Shown: piece by piece, positions 48,294 to 59,227 of the stretch
How the letters are laid out: every line of letters begins with the position of its first letter
Position numbering within the stretch: position 1 is the stretch's first letter
Assembly (NCBI RefSeq): GCF_001297065.1
Contig: NZ_LHOX01000021.1
Span: 1 to 64,000, forward strand
Length of the DNA stretch: 64,000 nt
Reading direction: 5' to 3'
Origin: Enterococcus sp. RIT-PI-f
GTDB lineage: Bacteria > Bacillota > Bacilli > Lactobacillales > Enterococcaceae
Program-made: the position numbers and the translations under genes
The notes under the pieces: model-generated
Databases searched by the model: none
What the model was told of the DNA's origin: nothing
What the model saw: only the letters and a program-made list of their open reading frames with translations

Positions 48294-48707
48294 ATGAAGG
48301 CAATCATCAAAAGTAAAGAAGTGATAACAGAAGGCGGCTGTAATGCTTGCGTACCCTTCGCACTACGAACGTTTACTATGCAGCTAGACAACGGTCGTGA
48401 ATATGCATTAGAGCAATTGGACTGCGGATCCTTGATCATGCCAATCGCTCAAGTCAATCATTGGCAGACGCGTTTATGGTTAGAAGAAGAGGAAGGGCTG
48501 ATATACCAAAAAGGCACGCAGGAAGTGCGCTTTAGCGAGAACTTTCGCGATGCACGATTTGCTACCACTGACCAAACAGTTATTTGTCCGAAAAAGATGA
48601 CAGAGGCACAGATCTTCGAACAGACCAATCAGATATTACTGGCATTATTCAAAATTGAACCGCTGACTTTTGTACACCAGAATCAAGAGGTACACGTAAC
48701 GAAGTAA
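48294..48707 (+). CDS. Unassigned 137-residue protein
   Basis: A soluble protein without membrane segments or recognisable domain. The early GGCNACVPFALRTFTM segment holds a CxxC pair, and single cysteines occur in LDCGS and VICPKK. The centre is acidic (WLEEEEG). The ribosome site AAAGGAGG and a following hairpin support a real single-gene unit. The cysteine spacing could bind metal, but a third and fourth ligand are not obvious. No function is assigned. Confidence 0.7.
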   Translation: MKAIIKSKEVITEGGCNACVPFALRTFTMQLDNGREYALEQLDCGSLIMPIAQVNHWQTRLWLEEEEGLIYQKGTQEVRFSENFRDARFATTDQTVICPKKMTEAQIFEQTNQILLALFKIEPLTFVHQNQEVHVTK

Positions 48708-48711
48708 CAAA

Positions 48712-48746
48712 ACCCCCGCATAGCCTAAATGGTAAATGCGGGGGTT
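48712..48746. terminator. GC-rich hairpin between the unassigned gene and proA
   Basis: ACCCCCGCAT and ATGCGGGGGT form a 10-base stem around a 13-base loop. The T-run is better on the proA strand (TTTTGT). Confidence 0.75.
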
Positions 48747-48766
48747 GTACGAAGGGGAAGACCAGA

Positions 48767-50011
48767 TCATGAACGGGTCTGACCTTCTCCGTAAATCACG
48801 TATTTGGTTGATGTTAATGCTTCTAAACCCATCGGTCCTCGTGCATGCAATTTTTGAGTCGAGATACCGATCTCTGCACCAAATCCAAACATGAAACCAT
48901 CTGTGAATCGCGTGGAAGCATTGACATAGACAGCTGCGGCATCCACTTCTTTCAAGAAACGTTGCGAAGCAAAATAGTCATCTGTCACGATGGCCTCTGA
49001 GTGTTTTGTATTGTAATGATTGATGTGTGTGATGGCTTCATCTAGTGAAGAAACCACTTTGATTGCCAAAATATAATCTAAAAATTCGGTTGCCCAATCT
49101 TCTTCAGTGGCAACTTCAGCCTGGGGCAAAATAGCCCGGGCTTTTTCGTCTCCCCGTAATTCAACTTGATCAGCTATTTGTTCCGCTAAAAGCGGCAAAA
49201 AAGCTTCCGCTACAGCTTCATGGACAAGAATTGTCTCGATCGCATTACAGACAGAGGGCCGTTGGATTTTGGCATTGATCACGATCGACAAGGCCATGGG
49301 CAACTGCGCACCTTGATCGATATAGACATGATTATTGCCCGTACCGGTTTCAATCACGGGCACAGTGGCAGTTTCTTTGACCCGTTTGATCAATCCGGCA
49401 CCGCCTCGCGGAATCAAAACATCGATGTACTTATTGAGACGCATCATTTCAGCTGCTGTTTCATGACTAGTATCGGTAATGAATTGAATGGCATGGGGGG
49501 AAGCACCATTGTCAGTTAGAGATTGCTGTAAAACAGCCACTAAGGCTTGATTGGAATAAAAAGCTTCTTTTCCGCCACGCAGAATCACTGCATTGCCTGA
49601 TTTAAAACAAAGACTGGCCGCATCTGTGGTTACATTCGGCCGCGCCTCATAAATAATACCAATGACCCCCAGCGGCACTCTTTGCTGACCGATCAGCAGA
49701 TCGTCCGCATTGCGCCACATTTGATCGACGCGTCCAATTGGATCAGGTAATTGCGCGACTTCTATCATTCCGTTTGCCATTTCCAAAATGCGTGCATGCG
49801 TTAAGGTTAAACGATCCAACAATGTCGGCGTGGTCTTTTGCAGCCGCGCAGCTTCGAGGTCTTGTTCGTTCGCAACAAGAATCATCTCAGTGTTGCGTTC
49901 AATCGCATCGGCCATCTGCAATAACAAATTGTTTTTGTCTTTTGTTGAAAGCAGTCCTAATTCATGGGCACTTTTTTGGGCTTGTTGGCCAATCTTTGTC
50001 AAATCAATCAT
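48767..50011 (-). CDS. proA: Gamma-glutamyl phosphate reductase
   Basis: A 414-residue NADPH enzyme of the aldehyde dehydrogenase superfamily. It starts IDLTKIGQQAQKSAHELGLLST; the catalytic cysteine lies in RPSVCNAIET and the C-terminus has ARGPMGLEALTSTKYVIYG. It makes glutamate semialdehyde, the second step of proline synthesis. Its start overlaps the end of proB by 4 bases, so the two are translationally coupled. Confidence 0.97.
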   Translation of the reverse strand: MIDLTKIGQQAQKSAHELGLLSTKDKNNLLLQMADAIERNTEMILVANEQDLEAARLQKTTPTLLDRLTLTHARILEMANGMIEVAQLPDPIGRVDQMWRNADDLLIGQQRVPLGVIGIIYEARPNVTTDAASLCFKSGNAVILRGGKEAFYSNQALVAVLQQSLTDNGASPHAIQFITDTSHETAAEMMRLNKYIDVLIPRGGAGLIKRVKETATVPVIETGTGNNHVYIDQGAQLPMALSIVINAKIQRPSVCNAIETILVHEAVAEAFLPLLAEQIADQVELRGDEKARAILPQAEVATEEDWATEFLDYILAIKVVSSLDEAITHINHYNTKHSEAIVTDDYFASQRFLKEVDAAAVYVNASTRFTDGFMFGFGAEIGISTQKLHARGPMGLEALTSTKYVIYGEGQTRS

Positions 50012-50823
50012 GCATGTTCCTCCTCTAGTCTGTAAAAATAGGTACCCAATTGATTACCAGCCAATATCTCAAAGATCATTTTAGGCTGTTTGCCATTGGC
50101 CAGAATCATTTGACTATTGCTGGCAAGTACTCGTTGCGCAGCTTTCAGCTTACTGGTCATTCCGCCGGTCCCATAAGGACTGCCTTTGCCAGTGGCTTGC
50201 GCTAAAAGTGCGGGTGTGATTTCACGGATCTCATCATACAGTCTCGCCGTCTTGTCTGTGAGGGGATTTGCCGAATAAAATCCATCGATATCAGACAGCA
50301 TGATCAATAGGTCAGCGTCTATCAATTCGGCCACGATTGCGGATAATTGATCATTGTCGCCGAATTTTGTTAAATGGTCTAATTCATCGACAGCCACAGT
50401 GTCATTTTCATTGATGATAGGAATGATCCCCATAGCGATAAGTTGTTCAAGGGTATTACAGACATTTTGTCGGCTTTGAGGGAACTCAATGATATCACGG
50501 GTCAAGAGTAACTGTGCTGTTTGTTGGCTATATGTTTGAAACCGTTGATTATAAATAGTCATCAGCTCTGATTGACCAACTGCCGCTACTGCCTGCTGCT
50601 CTGGGATTTCTCTTGGTCGTTCTTTCACGTTCAGTTTATTCATCCCGACACCAATGGCTCCTGATGAAACCAAAATAATTTCTTTTCCTTGGTTTTGCAG
50701 ATCGGTTAATACGAAGGCCAATTCATCGATGCCCGACAAATTGATATTGCCGTTAGGGTAAATCAATGAACTTGTACCGATTTTGACAACGATTCGTTTT
50801 TTGGATTGTAAAGACTCCCGCAT
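50008..50823 (-). CDS. proB: Glutamate 5-kinase (without PUA domain)
   Basis: A 271-residue amino-acid kinase. It starts RIVVKIGTSSLI, with VSSGAIGVGMNKL, NENDTVAVDEL and KGSPYGTGGMTSKLKAA. It catalyses the first step of proline synthesis and is the proline-inhibited enzyme. The length fits the kinase domain only; the C-terminal PUA domain of the longer E. coli type is absent, which is usual in lactic cocci. It is first in the proB-proA operon. No T-box was found in the short leader. Confidence 0.96.
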   Translation of the reverse strand: MRESLQSKKRIVVKIGTSSLIYPNGNINLSGIDELAFVLTDLQNQGKEIILVSSGAIGVGMNKLNVKERPREIPEQQAVAAVGQSELMTIYNQRFQTYSQQTAQLLLTRDIIEFPQSRQNVCNTLEQLIAMGIIPIINENDTVAVDELDHLTKFGDNDQLSAIVAELIDADLLIMLSDIDGFYSANPLTDKTARLYDEIREITPALLAQATGKGSPYGTGGMTSKLKAAQRVLASNSQMILANGKQPKMIFEILAGNQLGTYFYRLEEEHA

Positions 50824-51015
50824 AGGTCACCGCCTTTTTTTGATATTTTTACTATTGTACTAGCAAAAGCCAGATTCGTCATGCTCTTTTTTCACATTTT
50901 ATTGTGTGGATGAGAAGAATTTGTAAAGACTTTCCGATAATTGTGTTTTACATGAAGAAAATCAGCTGTCCTATGCTAAAATAACTATATGTTTTATTAA
51001 TTATTGGAGGCGTCT

Positions 51016-51525
51016 ATGAAATTACGAGGATTTGAGATCGTTACTGATTATCAAGAAAAAAATATCCAGTTGCCGCAACGGGCAACGCATCATGCTGCTG
51101 GCTATGATTTTGAAGCAGCTGAAGACATGGTGATTCCAAGTATCTGGAAAGCCGGACTCATAGATGGTGTGAAAGCAATCTTTGATAAAGAGAATGAAAA
51201 ACAGCTGAAACCAACATTGGTATCAACGGGCATCAAGGCTTATATGGGGAACGATGAGTATTTACAATTGACGAATCGATCGAGTAATCCGTTGAAGCGT
51301 TTTTTGGTATTAACAAATGGTGTCGGCGTTATTGACAGTGATTATTATAATAATCCCGATAATGAAGGACATATCATGTTTCAATTCACCAATTTTGGTC
51401 CTAAAGATTTGGAAATCAAAAAAGGTGAACGTATCGGGCAAGGGATTTTCTTGCCATTTTTAAAAGCAGATCAAGATGTGACGACCAATAGCCGTCAAGG
51501 CGGCTTCGGTTCCTCTAATCAATAG
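51016..51525 (+). CDS. dut: dUTP diphosphatase (trimeric type)
   Basis: A 169-residue enzyme that cleaves dUTP to dUMP and pyrophosphate. All five motifs are visible: AGYDFEA, NRSSNP, GVIDSDYY, GERIGQGIF and RQGGFGSS. It is longer than the about 145-residue classical form because of an insert around residues 50-70 (GLIDGVKAIFDKENEKQLKP), as known in phage-like and enterococcal Dut. The TTG at 51004 lies within the ribosome site TTGGAGG, so the ATG at 51016 is used. It lies upstream of radA. Confidence 0.93.
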   Translation: MKLRGFEIVTDYQEKNIQLPQRATHHAAGYDFEAAEDMVIPSIWKAGLIDGVKAIFDKENEKQLKPTLVSTGIKAYMGNDEYLQLTNRSSNPLKRFLVLTNGVGVIDSDYYNNPDNEGHIMFQFTNFGPKDLEIKKGERIGQGIFLPFLKADQDVTTNSRQGGFGSSNQ

Positions 51526-51569
51526 CTTAATTCAACTAGTCGGATAAATGTAGATCATGGAGGAAATAG

Positions 51570-52940
51570 ATGGCAAAAAAAGCAAAAAGTCAATTTGTCT
51601 GTCAACACTGTGGATACAGTTCGCCTAAGTATTTGGGTAAATGTCCAAATTGCGGTAGTTGGAATTCGATGGTAGAAGAAGTGATCCAAGAAAACACGGA
51701 TCGTCGGGTAAGAACCACATTGACGGGGCAACGGATGCAACCCACGAAAATCGCAGATGTTGTGCCGAAAAAAGAACCGCGTGTGCAGACGCGCTTAGCC
51801 GAATTGAATCGTGTCTTGGGTGGCGGAGTCGTGCCGGGTTCTTTGATTCTGATCGGTGGCGATCCTGGAATCGGAAAATCTACGCTCTTGCTGCAAGTAT
51901 CACAGCAATTGGCAGCAATTGGCGGAACAGTTCTATACGTTTCGGGAGAAGAAAGTGCGGAACAAATCAAAATGCGTGCAGAACGTTTGGGCGCGATCGA
52001 TACTGAGTTTTATCTATATCCAGAAACGGATATGTCAGAAATCAGTAAGGCAATCGATACGATTCGCCCAGATTATGTGATCATTGATTCGATCCAAACC
52101 ATGACGCAACCCGACATCACAAGCGTGGCAGGGAGTGTGAGTCAAGTACGAGAAACGACAGCGGAGCTTTTAAAATTGGCTAAAACCAATGGTATTGCCA
52201 TATTTATTGTTGGCCATGTCACCAAAGAAGGATCGATTGCAGGGCCACGAATGTTAGAACATATGGTTGATACCGTCCTGTATTTTGAAGGTGAAAAGCA
52301 TCATAGCTTCCGAATTTTACGGGCTGTCAAAAATCGATTTGGTTCCACCAACGAAATTGGTATTTTCGAGATGGAAGAAGGTGGCTTGAAAGAAGTAGCC
52401 AATCCATCACAGGTTTTTCTTGAAGAACGATTAGAAGGTGCGACTGGATCAGCTATTGTAGTCGCAATGGAAGGCAGTCGCCCTATATTGGTCGAGATCC
52501 AAGCTTTAGTCACACCAACAATGTTTGGCAATGCCAAGCGAACGACGACTGGTTTGGATTTCAATCGGGTGTCATTGATCATGGCTGTATTGGAAAAACG
52601 AGCTGGTTTGCTTTTGCAAAATCAAGATGCCTACCTAAAAGCAGCTGGTGGTGTAAAATTAAATGAGCCAGCGATCGATTTGGCGATTGCGATCAGTATC
52701 GCCTCTAGTTATAAAGAAAAAGGTACCAGTCCGACCGAATGTTTTATCGGTGAGATCGGTTTGACCGGTGAGATTCGTCGGGTAAATGCCATTGAGCAGC
52801 GCGTAAAAGAAGTGCAAAAATTAGGCTTCACTAAAGTCTACTTGCCAAAAAATAATTTATCTGGCTGGAAGCCGCCCAAAGGTATCGAAGTAGAAGGTGT
52901 ATCAACTTTGTCAGAAACCTTGCGCAAAGTTTTTCGCTAA
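51570..52940 (+). CDS. radA: DNA repair protein RadA (Sms)
   Basis: A 456-residue branch-migration helicase. The N-terminal C4 zinc finger is CQHCG with CPNCG (about 10-30), followed by a RecA-like core with Walker [13 protein letters not shown] and the RadA motif [11 protein letters not shown]. The C-terminal Lon-like domain has [21 protein letters not shown]. It acts in recombination and, in relatives, in transformation. The order dut-radA-PIN protein-gltX is the usual one. Confidence 0.97.
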   Translation: MAKKAKSQFVCQHCGYSSPKYLGKCPNCGSWNSMVEEVIQENTDRRVRTTLTGQRMQPTKIADVVPKKEPRVQTRLAELNRVLGGGVVPGSLILIGGDPGIGKSTLLLQVSQQLAAIGGTVLYVSGEESAEQIKMRAERLGAIDTEFYLYPETDMSEISKAIDTIRPDYVIIDSIQTMTQPDITSVAGSVSQVRETTAELLKLAKTNGIAIFIVGHVTKEGSIAGPRMLEHMVDTVLYFEGEKHHSFRILRAVKNRFGSTNEIGIFEMEEGGLKEVANPSQVFLEERLEGATGSAIVVAMEGSRPILVEIQALVTPTMFGNAKRTTTGLDFNRVSLIMAVLEKRAGLLLQNQDAYLKAAGGVKLNEPAIDLAIAISIASSYKEKGTSPTECFIGEIGLTGEIRRVNAIEQRVKEVQKLGFTKVYLPKNNLSGWKPPKGIEVEGVSTLSETLRKVFR

Positions 52941-52959
52941 CTTTGTCTGAATATCATAT

Positions 52960-52984
52960 AGAATCAAGCCTACCGCTTGATTCT
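52960..52984. repeat. Inverted repeat after radA
   Basis: AGAATCAAGC and GCTTGATTCT form a perfect 10-base stem with a 5-base loop. No T-run follows on either strand, so it is a weak terminator or an mRNA-stabilising hairpin. Confidence 0.5.
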
Positions 52985-53069
52985 GGCCGATGTTCCCTTT
53001 CGATAGCAGCAAATAATTGCCGGAACTTTGGCATTTGATGGAAATAAATGTGAGTATGGAGGAAATTGT

Positions 53070-54203
53070 ATGCAGAAACGAGTCATTACCGCACTCATGG
53101 TGCTGGCAGGAGCAAGTCTGGGGATTTCATTGATGCCCATTGCTTGGCAGACCATCGGGCAGAACCAAAATCAATGGCTGAATAATAATATTACTAATAG
53201 TTTGCTTGGAGCCCTTATTTTCTTTTTATTATCTTTACTATTAGCAAAATATGTTGCAGCCGGTATTCGTAAAATTGAAGAAAAATTAAGTGAACTGAGT
53301 CTCACATATCTGCTTTTTGGTGCAATAGGTGCCATTATCGGATTAATGATAGGGGTCATTGTTTCAATCCCTTTTTACAATTGGGATATTCCCTTTATCA
53401 ACGGGATAGCACCTATCTTGGTGATGGCTTTGTTGGGTTATCTAGGATTCCAAATCGGTACGACACGTATCGATGAATGGAAGAAAGTTTTTGCACCAAA
53501 AAATAAGAAAACTGAGACCCAAGAAGAACAGCAAATGCTGGAACGGAAATTTGCGGATCATTTTCATAAGTATAAAATTCTAGATACCAGTGTGATCATC
53601 GATGGCCGTATTTATGATATAGCCAAGACGGGCTTTTTAGAAGGCGTTCTATTGATTCCTAATTTTGTCTTATATGAACTACAATATATTGCTGATTCTG
53701 GTGATAGCTTGAAACGTGTTCGTGGGCGCAGAGGCTTGGATATTCTCAACGCGCTGCAAAAAGAAGATGGTATTGAAGTTGAGATGTATGAAGGCGACTT
53801 TGAAGATATTTCTGAAGTCGACAGTAAATTGATCAAGTTAGCCAAATTGTTAGATGGTATCGTTGTGACCAATGACTATAATTTGAACAAAGTATCTGAG
53901 TTTCAAAATGTACCGGTCTTAAATATCAATGCGTTGGCTAATGCGGTCAAACCGGTAGTGATCCCAGGTGAAAACATGCATGTACTCGTCGTGAAAGCTG
54001 GTACTGAGCGTCAACAAGGGGTGGCATATCTTGATGACGGAACCATGGTAGTAGTTGAAGACGGTCAACATTACATGAATGAACATATTGATGTTGTTGT
54101 CACAAGTGCGTTGCAGACAGCAGCTGGGCGAATGATTTTTGCTAAACCAGCCCACTCGGGACGTGGCATCGATAACCATGATTCCACGAAATCAGACAAA
54201 TAA
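53070..54203 (+). CDS. PIN/TRAM-domain membrane protein, YacL-like
   Basis: A 377-residue protein. Four hydrophobic segments (about 5-25, 40-60, 80-105, 115-135) are followed by a PIN domain (about 175-290) with conserved acidic residues in ILDTSVIIDGRIYDI, LYELQYIADSGD, EVDSKLI and VVTNDYNLNK. A C-terminal TRAM domain carries GTERQQGVAYLDDGTMVVVEDG. PIN domains are usually RNases; the substrate of YacL is unknown. An upstream in-frame ATG (53028) lacks a ribosome site. The chosen ATG follows ATGGAGGAAATTGT. Confidence 0.92.
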   Translation: MQKRVITALMVLAGASLGISLMPIAWQTIGQNQNQWLNNNITNSLLGALIFFLLSLLLAKYVAAGIRKIEEKLSELSLTYLLFGAIGAIIGLMIGVIVSIPFYNWDIPFINGIAPILVMALLGYLGFQIGTTRIDEWKKVFAPKNKKTETQEEQQMLERKFADHFHKYKILDTSVIIDGRIYDIAKTGFLEGVLLIPNFVLYELQYIADSGDSLKRVRGRRGLDILNALQKEDGIEVEMYEGDFEDISEVDSKLIKLAKLLDGIVVTNDYNLNKVSEFQNVPVLNINALANAVKPVVIPGENMHVLVVKAGTERQQGVAYLDDGTMVVVEDGQHYMNEHIDVVVTSALQTAAGRMIFAKPAHSGRGIDNHDSTKSDK

Positions 54204-54206
54204 TCT

Positions 54207-54240
54207 AAGGCAGCTGGCGTAAAATATGCCAGTTGCCTTT
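54207..54240 (+). terminator. Terminator after the PIN/TRAM gene
   Basis: AAGGCAGCTGGC pairs with GCCAGTTGCCTT, followed by TACTATTTT. The T-run is imperfect. Confidence 0.6.
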
Positions 54241-54369
54241 ACTATTTTGGCTATTGATTGTACAATTCTAGCTGAGGGTCCTGTTTGTTATCAAACATGT
54301 GATAAGCAGACCAATAAGTGTTCAAACAATAGCAATTGTTTGAAAATGAGATGAAGGAAGAGGAAGACA

Positions 54370-55827
54370 ATGACGAAAGTACGTGTACGTTACGCGCCAA
54401 GTCCAACAGGACATCTACACATCGGCAATGCCCGGACGGCTTTATTCAACTATTTATTTGCCCGTCACAACGATGGTGATTTTATCATCCGCATCGAAGA
54501 TACGGATCAAAAAAGAAATATTGCAGACGGTGAAAAAAGCCAGTTAGAAAACCTGAAATGGCTAGGAATGGATTGGGATGAATCTCCTGCTGCACCAGGT
54601 GCTTACGGCCCTTACCGTCAATCAGAACGCGGTGAGCTATATCAACCGTTGATCGATCAACTGCTTGCAAGCAACCGTGCGTATAAGTGCTACTGTACGG
54701 AAGAAGAATTAGAAGCGGAAAGAGAAGGCCAAAGAGCGCGTGGAGAAATGCCGCATTATGGCGGAACCTGTGCCAATTTGACGCCTGAAGAACAAGCTGA
54801 AAAAGAAGCGCAAGGATTGGAACCTGTCATTCGTTTCCGGGTTTCTCGCAATACGGAATATAAGTTTCATGACATGGTCAAAGGCGAGATCGTCTTTGAA
54901 TCTGATAATGTTGGCGGCGATTTTGTTATTCAAAAACGTGATGGTATGCCAACGTATAACTTTGCAGTAGCTGTCGATGATCACCATATGAAAATCACCC
55001 ATGTATTGCGTGGGGATGATCATATTGCGAATACACCGAAACAATTGATGATCTATGAAGCTTTTGGCTGGCAAGCACCAGAATTTGGTCATATGACCTT
55101 GATCATCAACAGTGAAACAGGTAAAAAACTAAGCAAACGTGATGAATCAATTTTACAATTTATCGAACAATACCGCGAACTAGGTTATTTGCCTGAAGCG
55201 ATGTTCAATTTTATTGCATTATTGGGCTGGTCACCAGTTGGGGAAGAAGAAATCTTTTCTCAAGATGAATTGATCAAGATTTTTGACCCAGAACGCTTAA
55301 GCAAATCACCTGCCGCCTTTGATGCGAAGAAATTAGAGTGGGTCAACAACCAATACATGAAACAAATGGACTTGAAAGAATTGACGGAGATGTGTGTGCC
55401 TTATTTAGTCAAAGCGGGACGTATCGATGAAGCAACTGCTGCTGAGAAACAAGAATGGCTGCAAAAAATCGTTTCATTGTATCAACCGCAAATGAGTTAT
55501 GCCGCGCAAATCGTTGCGTTGTCCGATTTATTCTTTGAGGAACATCCAGTATTAGATGATGCAGCAAAAGAAGTATTGGCTGGCGAAACAGTGCCAACAG
55601 TCTTAGAAGCTTTCAAAGAAAAGTTAACGGCAATGCCTGTTGTAGAAGCTGCAGCAGTCAAAGCAGCGATCAAAGAGATCCAAAAAGAAACAGGCATCAA
55701 AGGCAAAAATTTGTTTATGCCGATCCGTGTGGCTGTTTCAGGTCAAACCCATGGACCAGAATTGCCGGATACCGTTGAATTATTAGGGAAAGAAAAAGCC
55801 CTTGATCATTTGAATAACGTATTATAA
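54370..55827 (+). CDS. gltX: Glutamyl-tRNA synthetase
   Basis: A 485-residue class I synthetase. The HIGH-type motif is [13 protein letters not shown] (12-24), and the KMSKS-type motif KKLSKRD is near 256. It is the non-discriminating type in most Firmicutes, charging both tRNA-Glu and tRNA-Gln for later amidation; that property is inferred from the group. A cysteine T-box separates it from cysE. Confidence 0.97.
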   Translation: MTKVRVRYAPSPTGHLHIGNARTALFNYLFARHNDGDFIIRIEDTDQKRNIADGEKSQLENLKWLGMDWDESPAAPGAYGPYRQSERGELYQPLIDQLLASNRAYKCYCTEEELEAEREGQRARGEMPHYGGTCANLTPEEQAEKEAQGLEPVIRFRVSRNTEYKFHDMVKGEIVFESDNVGGDFVIQKRDGMPTYNFAVAVDDHHMKITHVLRGDDHIANTPKQLMIYEAFGWQAPEFGHMTLIINSETGKKLSKRDESILQFIEQYRELGYLPEAMFNFIALLGWSPVGEEEIFSQDELIKIFDPERLSKSPAAFDAKKLEWVNNQYMKQMDLKELTEMCVPYLVKAGRIDEATAAEKQEWLQKIVSLYQPQMSYAAQIVALSDLFFEEHPVLDDAAKEVLAGETVPTVLEAFKEKLTAMPVVEAAAVKAAIKEIQKETGIKGKNLFMPIRVAVSGQTHGPELPDTVELLGKEKALDHLNNVL

Positions 55828-55849
55828 ACACAAAGAATAGACGAAGTAC

Positions 55850-56056
55850 TGCTGCTTTTATTTTAGAGAGATCACGGGTGGTGGAAGTGATCATAAAAGA
55901 GTAGGAAATGCACCTATGAGTGGCTTTGACGCAAGTCAAAGACGGCCTAGCGAACGTTACCCGCTTTGAGGCAGACAAGTTGTCTGCAAACAAAAGTGGA
56001 ACCACGCAAGAAAGCGTCTTTTGGATAAGGAAACTTATTTGAAAGACGCTTTTTTT
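55850..56056 (+). promoter_or_regulatory. T-box riboswitch (tRNA-Cys) upstream of cysE-cysS
   Basis: The leader has the stem I distal segment AGAGAGATCACGGGTGGTGG (from about 55865) and a UGC specifier (55909-55911) in the context GGAAATGCACC. The T-box core AGTGGAACCACGC (55995-56007) and a terminator (AAAGCGTCTTT with AAAGACGCTTT and a T-run, 56011-56056) follow. Uncharged tRNA-Cys should turn on cysE and cysS, linking cysteine synthesis with its use. Confidence 0.93.
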
Positions 56057-56088
56057 GTACATAAAGTGAGCATAAAGCAGGTGAGAAG

Positions 56089-56634
56089 ATGACTTGGTTC
56101 AAAAGAGCAATCGCAGCGACAAAAAAATATGATCCTTCCGCACGCTCAACATTGGAAATCGTGGTGACCTATCCAGGTTTTCATGCATTATTTTGGCATC
56201 GATGGACGCACTTTTTATTTCGTCATCGGTTGTATTTCATAGCCAAAGTGACTGCCCAATTTTGGCGTTTTCTGACAGGGATCGAGATTCATCCCGGGGC
56301 ACAGATCGGACAAGGGGTTTTTATCGATCACGGCATGGGTGTTGTGATCGGCGAAACAGCGATCGTAGAAGATGATGTCGTACTGTTCCATGGTGTGACA
56401 TTGGGGGGCACAGGTAAAGATCGCGGCAAACGGCATCCCACAATCAAAAAAGGGGCGTTTATATCCGCACATGCCCAAATATTAGGGCCGGTGACCATAG
56501 GCGAAGGCGCAAAAATCGGCGCCAGTGCAGTCGTATTGACAGATATCCCAGCAGAAGCGACTGCTGTCGGTATCCCGGCAAAAGTAGCACGAATCAAAGG
56601 AAAGAAGGTAGATCAAGATGATCAAAATCTATAA
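56089..56634 (+). CDS. cysE: Serine O-acetyltransferase
   Basis: A 181-residue hexapeptide-repeat acetyltransferase that makes O-acetylserine, the cysteine precursor. The left-handed beta-helix starts [20 protein letters not shown]; the catalytic histidine and aspartate lie there, and [14 protein letters not shown] forms the acetyl-CoA loop. It overlaps cysS by 17 bases. Both are under the cysteine T-box. Confidence 0.95.
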   Translation: MTWFKRAIAATKKYDPSARSTLEIVVTYPGFHALFWHRWTHFLFRHRLYFIAKVTAQFWRFLTGIEIHPGAQIGQGVFIDHGMGVVIGETAIVEDDVVLFHGVTLGGTGKDRGKRHPTIKKGAFISAHAQILGPVTIGEGAKIGASAVVLTDIPAEATAVGIPAKVARIKGKKVDQDDQNL

Positions 56635-58027
56635 TACATTGACACGTAAAAAAGAAGCGTTTCAACCATTAGTCGAAAATAAAGTCAAGATGTACGTTTG
56701 CGGACCGACTGTCTACAACTATATCCATATTGGTAATGGTCGCAGTACTGTTTCCTTCGATACGATCCGCCGTTATTTTGAATATCGGGGCTATGAAGTT
56801 GACTATTTGATGAATTTTACGGATGTGGATGATAAAATCATTCGCGCAGCCAAAGAATTAGAAACAACAGCACCAGTTGTTGCAGAACGCTTTATTGCAG
56901 CGTTCAACGAAGATACAGCAGCGCTGAATGTCAAACCGGCTACGATGAACCCTCGGGTGATGGACCATATTGAAGACATCGTGGCGTTTATCGCCGTCCT
57001 TGTTGAAAAAGGCTATGCCTATCCGGTACAAGGCGATGTTTATTACCGTACACGCAAATTTGCTTCCTATGGCCAATTGAGCGATCAATCCATTGATGAA
57101 TTAGAAGTAGGTGCAAGTCAACGCACCGGCGATGAACAACGTATCAAAGAAGACCCTTTGGACTTTGCTTTGTGGAAAGCAGCCAAAGAAGGTGATATTT
57201 CATGGAATTCCCCATGGGGACCTGGACGTCCAGGCTGGCATATCGAATGTTCTGTAATGGCGACGAAACACTTAGGGGATACAATCGATATCCACGGGGG
57301 CGGACAAGACTTGACTTTCCCCCATCATGAAAATGAAATCGCCCAGAGTGAAGCCAAAACCGGCCATACGTTTGCCAATTATTGGATGCATAACGGGTAT
57401 GTCACGATCGGTGAGCAAGATGAAAAAATGAGTAAATCATTGGGCAACTTCGTGACTGTCCATGAGATGGTTCAACAAATCGATCCGCAAGTATTACGTT
57501 TCTTTTTGGCAACGACCCAATACCGCCGACCAATCAGATACAGTGAAACCACCGTCAGAGAAGCGGAAACCAATCTTCAAAAATTGCGCACGACTTATGA
57601 AAATGCACGTTTCAGATTGGCAAATAGCGATATCAATGAAACGATCACCGAAGACATTCCCGTTTTGGCCGATTTCGAAGCGCGATTTATTGCAGAGATG
57701 GATGATGATTTCAATGCAGCCAATGGTATCACCGTCGTATATGAACTGGCGAAGTGGATCAATCTAGCGACAGAAGATCCGGCGACGGATCTGTCCATCT
57801 TAGATGCTGCAGTCACAAAATTCAGTGAGTGGTTAAGTATTTTTGGCATCTTCTTTGTAACGGATACGTTGTTAGATGAAGATATTGAAACGTTGATCAA
57901 TGAACGGATCGCCGCCAGACAAGCCAGAGATTTCGCCCGTAGCGATCAAATCCGCGATACGTTGAAAGAACAAGGCATTATTTTGGAAGATACAGCACAA
58001 GGAACAAGATGGAGAAGAGAAGCATGA
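56618..58027 (+). CDS. cysS: Cysteinyl-tRNA synthetase
   Basis: A 469-residue class I synthetase. The HIGH-type motif is [16 protein letters not shown] with the zinc-ligand cysteine. Further zinc ligands lie in HIECSVMA and [10 protein letters not shown]. The KMSKS motif is DEKMSKSLG. It charges tRNA-Cys. Its stop codon overlaps the ATG of mrnC (ATGA), so the operon is tightly coupled. Confidence 0.97.
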   Translation: MIKIYNTLTRKKEAFQPLVENKVKMYVCGPTVYNYIHIGNGRSTVSFDTIRRYFEYRGYEVDYLMNFTDVDDKIIRAAKELETTAPVVAERFIAAFNEDTAALNVKPATMNPRVMDHIEDIVAFIAVLVEKGYAYPVQGDVYYRTRKFASYGQLSDQSIDELEVGASQRTGDEQRIKEDPLDFALWKAAKEGDISWNSPWGPGRPGWHIECSVMATKHLGDTIDIHGGGQDLTFPHHENEIAQSEAKTGHTFANYWMHNGYVTIGEQDEKMSKSLGNFVTVHEMVQQIDPQVLRFFLATTQYRRPIRYSETTVREAETNLQKLRTTYENARFRLANSDINETITEDIPVLADFEARFIAEMDDDFNAANGITVVYELAKWINLATEDPATDLSILDAAVTKFSEWLSIFGIFFVTDTLLDEDIETLINERIAARQARDFARSDQIRDTLKEQGIILEDTAQGTRWRREA

Positions 58028-58458
58028 GAGATTATAAACAATTGAATGGTCTTGCATTGGCTTATGTTGGTGATGCAATCTATGAGGTCTATATCCGCGA
58101 CTATTTAGTGTCACAAGGTCAGACCAGGCCCAATCAGCTGCATCACATGGCGACCCATTATGTTTCTGCCAAAGCGCAAGCGGCATTGATCCAAAAAATG
58201 CTAGATGATGAGATACTGACAGAAGAAGAACATGATTTTTATCGCCGTGGCCGAAACAGCAAGAGTCATACTGGTGCAAAAAATGCCGATATAACCACTT
58301 ATCGCATTGCTACAGGCTTTGAATCATTGATCGGGTATTTGCACCTGACTGAACAAAAAGAACGCTTAGACGAGCTTGTAGAATGGTGTATTAAGAAAGT
58401 AGGAGAAGATGATGCGAGAAAAACAACAAAGAAATCGCCCCAACAAAAAAAACGCTAA
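58024..58458 (+). CDS. mrnC: Mini-ribonuclease 3
   Basis: A 144-residue RNase III-like protein without an RNA-binding domain. The catalytic segment is [19 protein letters not shown], with [21 protein letters not shown] and [11 protein letters not shown]. In B. subtilis it matures 23S rRNA. The start at 58024 overlaps the cysS stop; an in-frame ATG at 58009 lies inside cysS. It overlaps rlmB by 50 bases. Confidence 0.94.
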   Translation: MRDYKQLNGLALAYVGDAIYEVYIRDYLVSQGQTRPNQLHHMATHYVSAKAQAALIQKMLDDEILTEEEHDFYRRGRNSKSHTGAKNADITTYRIATGFESLIGYLHLTEQKERLDELVEWCIKKVGEDDARKTTKKSPQQKKR

Positions 58459-59227
58459 ACCCAAAAATGAACGTCCTAGAGAAACAGTCAATGAGGCGAT
58501 TGAAGACAATTTCGTTTTCGGTTTCCATGCAGTAACAGAAGCCTTAAAAGAAGGACGAGGCAATAAACTGTTTCTATCAGAAGATGCACGGGGAGAAAAA
58601 ATTGATACTTTGAAAGAAGCCGCGCGAGAACAAGCGGTACCTGTAAAATGGGTGCCCAAACAAAAATTGGACCTAATGAGTGATCAAGGGGTGCATCAAG
58701 GCATGTTATTGGCCATTACCCCGTACCAATATTTGACGCTTGATGAGTTGCTGGAACAGACCAAAGAAAACCCTATTTACCTAATCTTGGATAATTTGGA
58801 AGATCCTCATAACTTTGGCTCAATGTTAAGAACAGCAGACGCAAGCGGCATTGACGGCATCATTATTCCTAAACATCGAGCAGTCGGGATTACCCCAGTT
58901 GTGGTCAAAACCTCTACCGGTGCAGTAGAGCATGTCCCAGTGGCACGGGTCACCAATCTGACCCAAGCAGTCCAACAATTAAAGAAAGCCGGTTTCTGGA
59001 TTTTTGGCACCGACATGACAGGCAGCGATTATCGTACTTGGAATGCCCAAGGGTCTGTCGGTCTGATCATTGGCAATGAAGGCCGCGGCATGGGAGAAGG
59101 ACTCAAAAAAGAGGTTGATCAAATGTTGACGATCCCGATGACTGGACATGTCCAAAGTTTGAATGCCAGTGTTGCCGCTGGTTTGTTGATGTATCAAGCA
59201 TACACGAGTCGAAATGGGGTTTCTTGA
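58409..59227 (+). CDS. rlmB: 23S rRNA (guanosine-2'-O)-methyltransferase RlmB, SpoU family
   Basis: A 272-residue SPOUT methyltransferase. A basic N-terminal tail ([18 protein letters not shown]) precedes the substrate-binding domain ([11 protein letters not shown]). The knotted SAM domain has [29 protein letters not shown] and [11 protein letters not shown]. The start follows AGGAGA inside mrnC, a 50-base overlap. Two ATGs stand in tandem (58409, 58412); either may be used. Confidence 0.93.
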   Translation: MMREKQQRNRPNKKNAKPKNERPRETVNEAIEDNFVFGFHAVTEALKEGRGNKLFLSEDARGEKIDTLKEAAREQAVPVKWVPKQKLDLMSDQGVHQGMLLAITPYQYLTLDELLEQTKENPIYLILDNLEDPHNFGSMLRTADASGIDGIIIPKHRAVGITPVVVKTSTGAVEHVPVARVTNLTQAVQQLKKAGFWIFGTDMTGSDYRTWNAQGSVGLIIGNEGRGMGEGLKKEVDQMLTIPMTGHVQSLNASVAAGLLMYQAYTSRNGVS

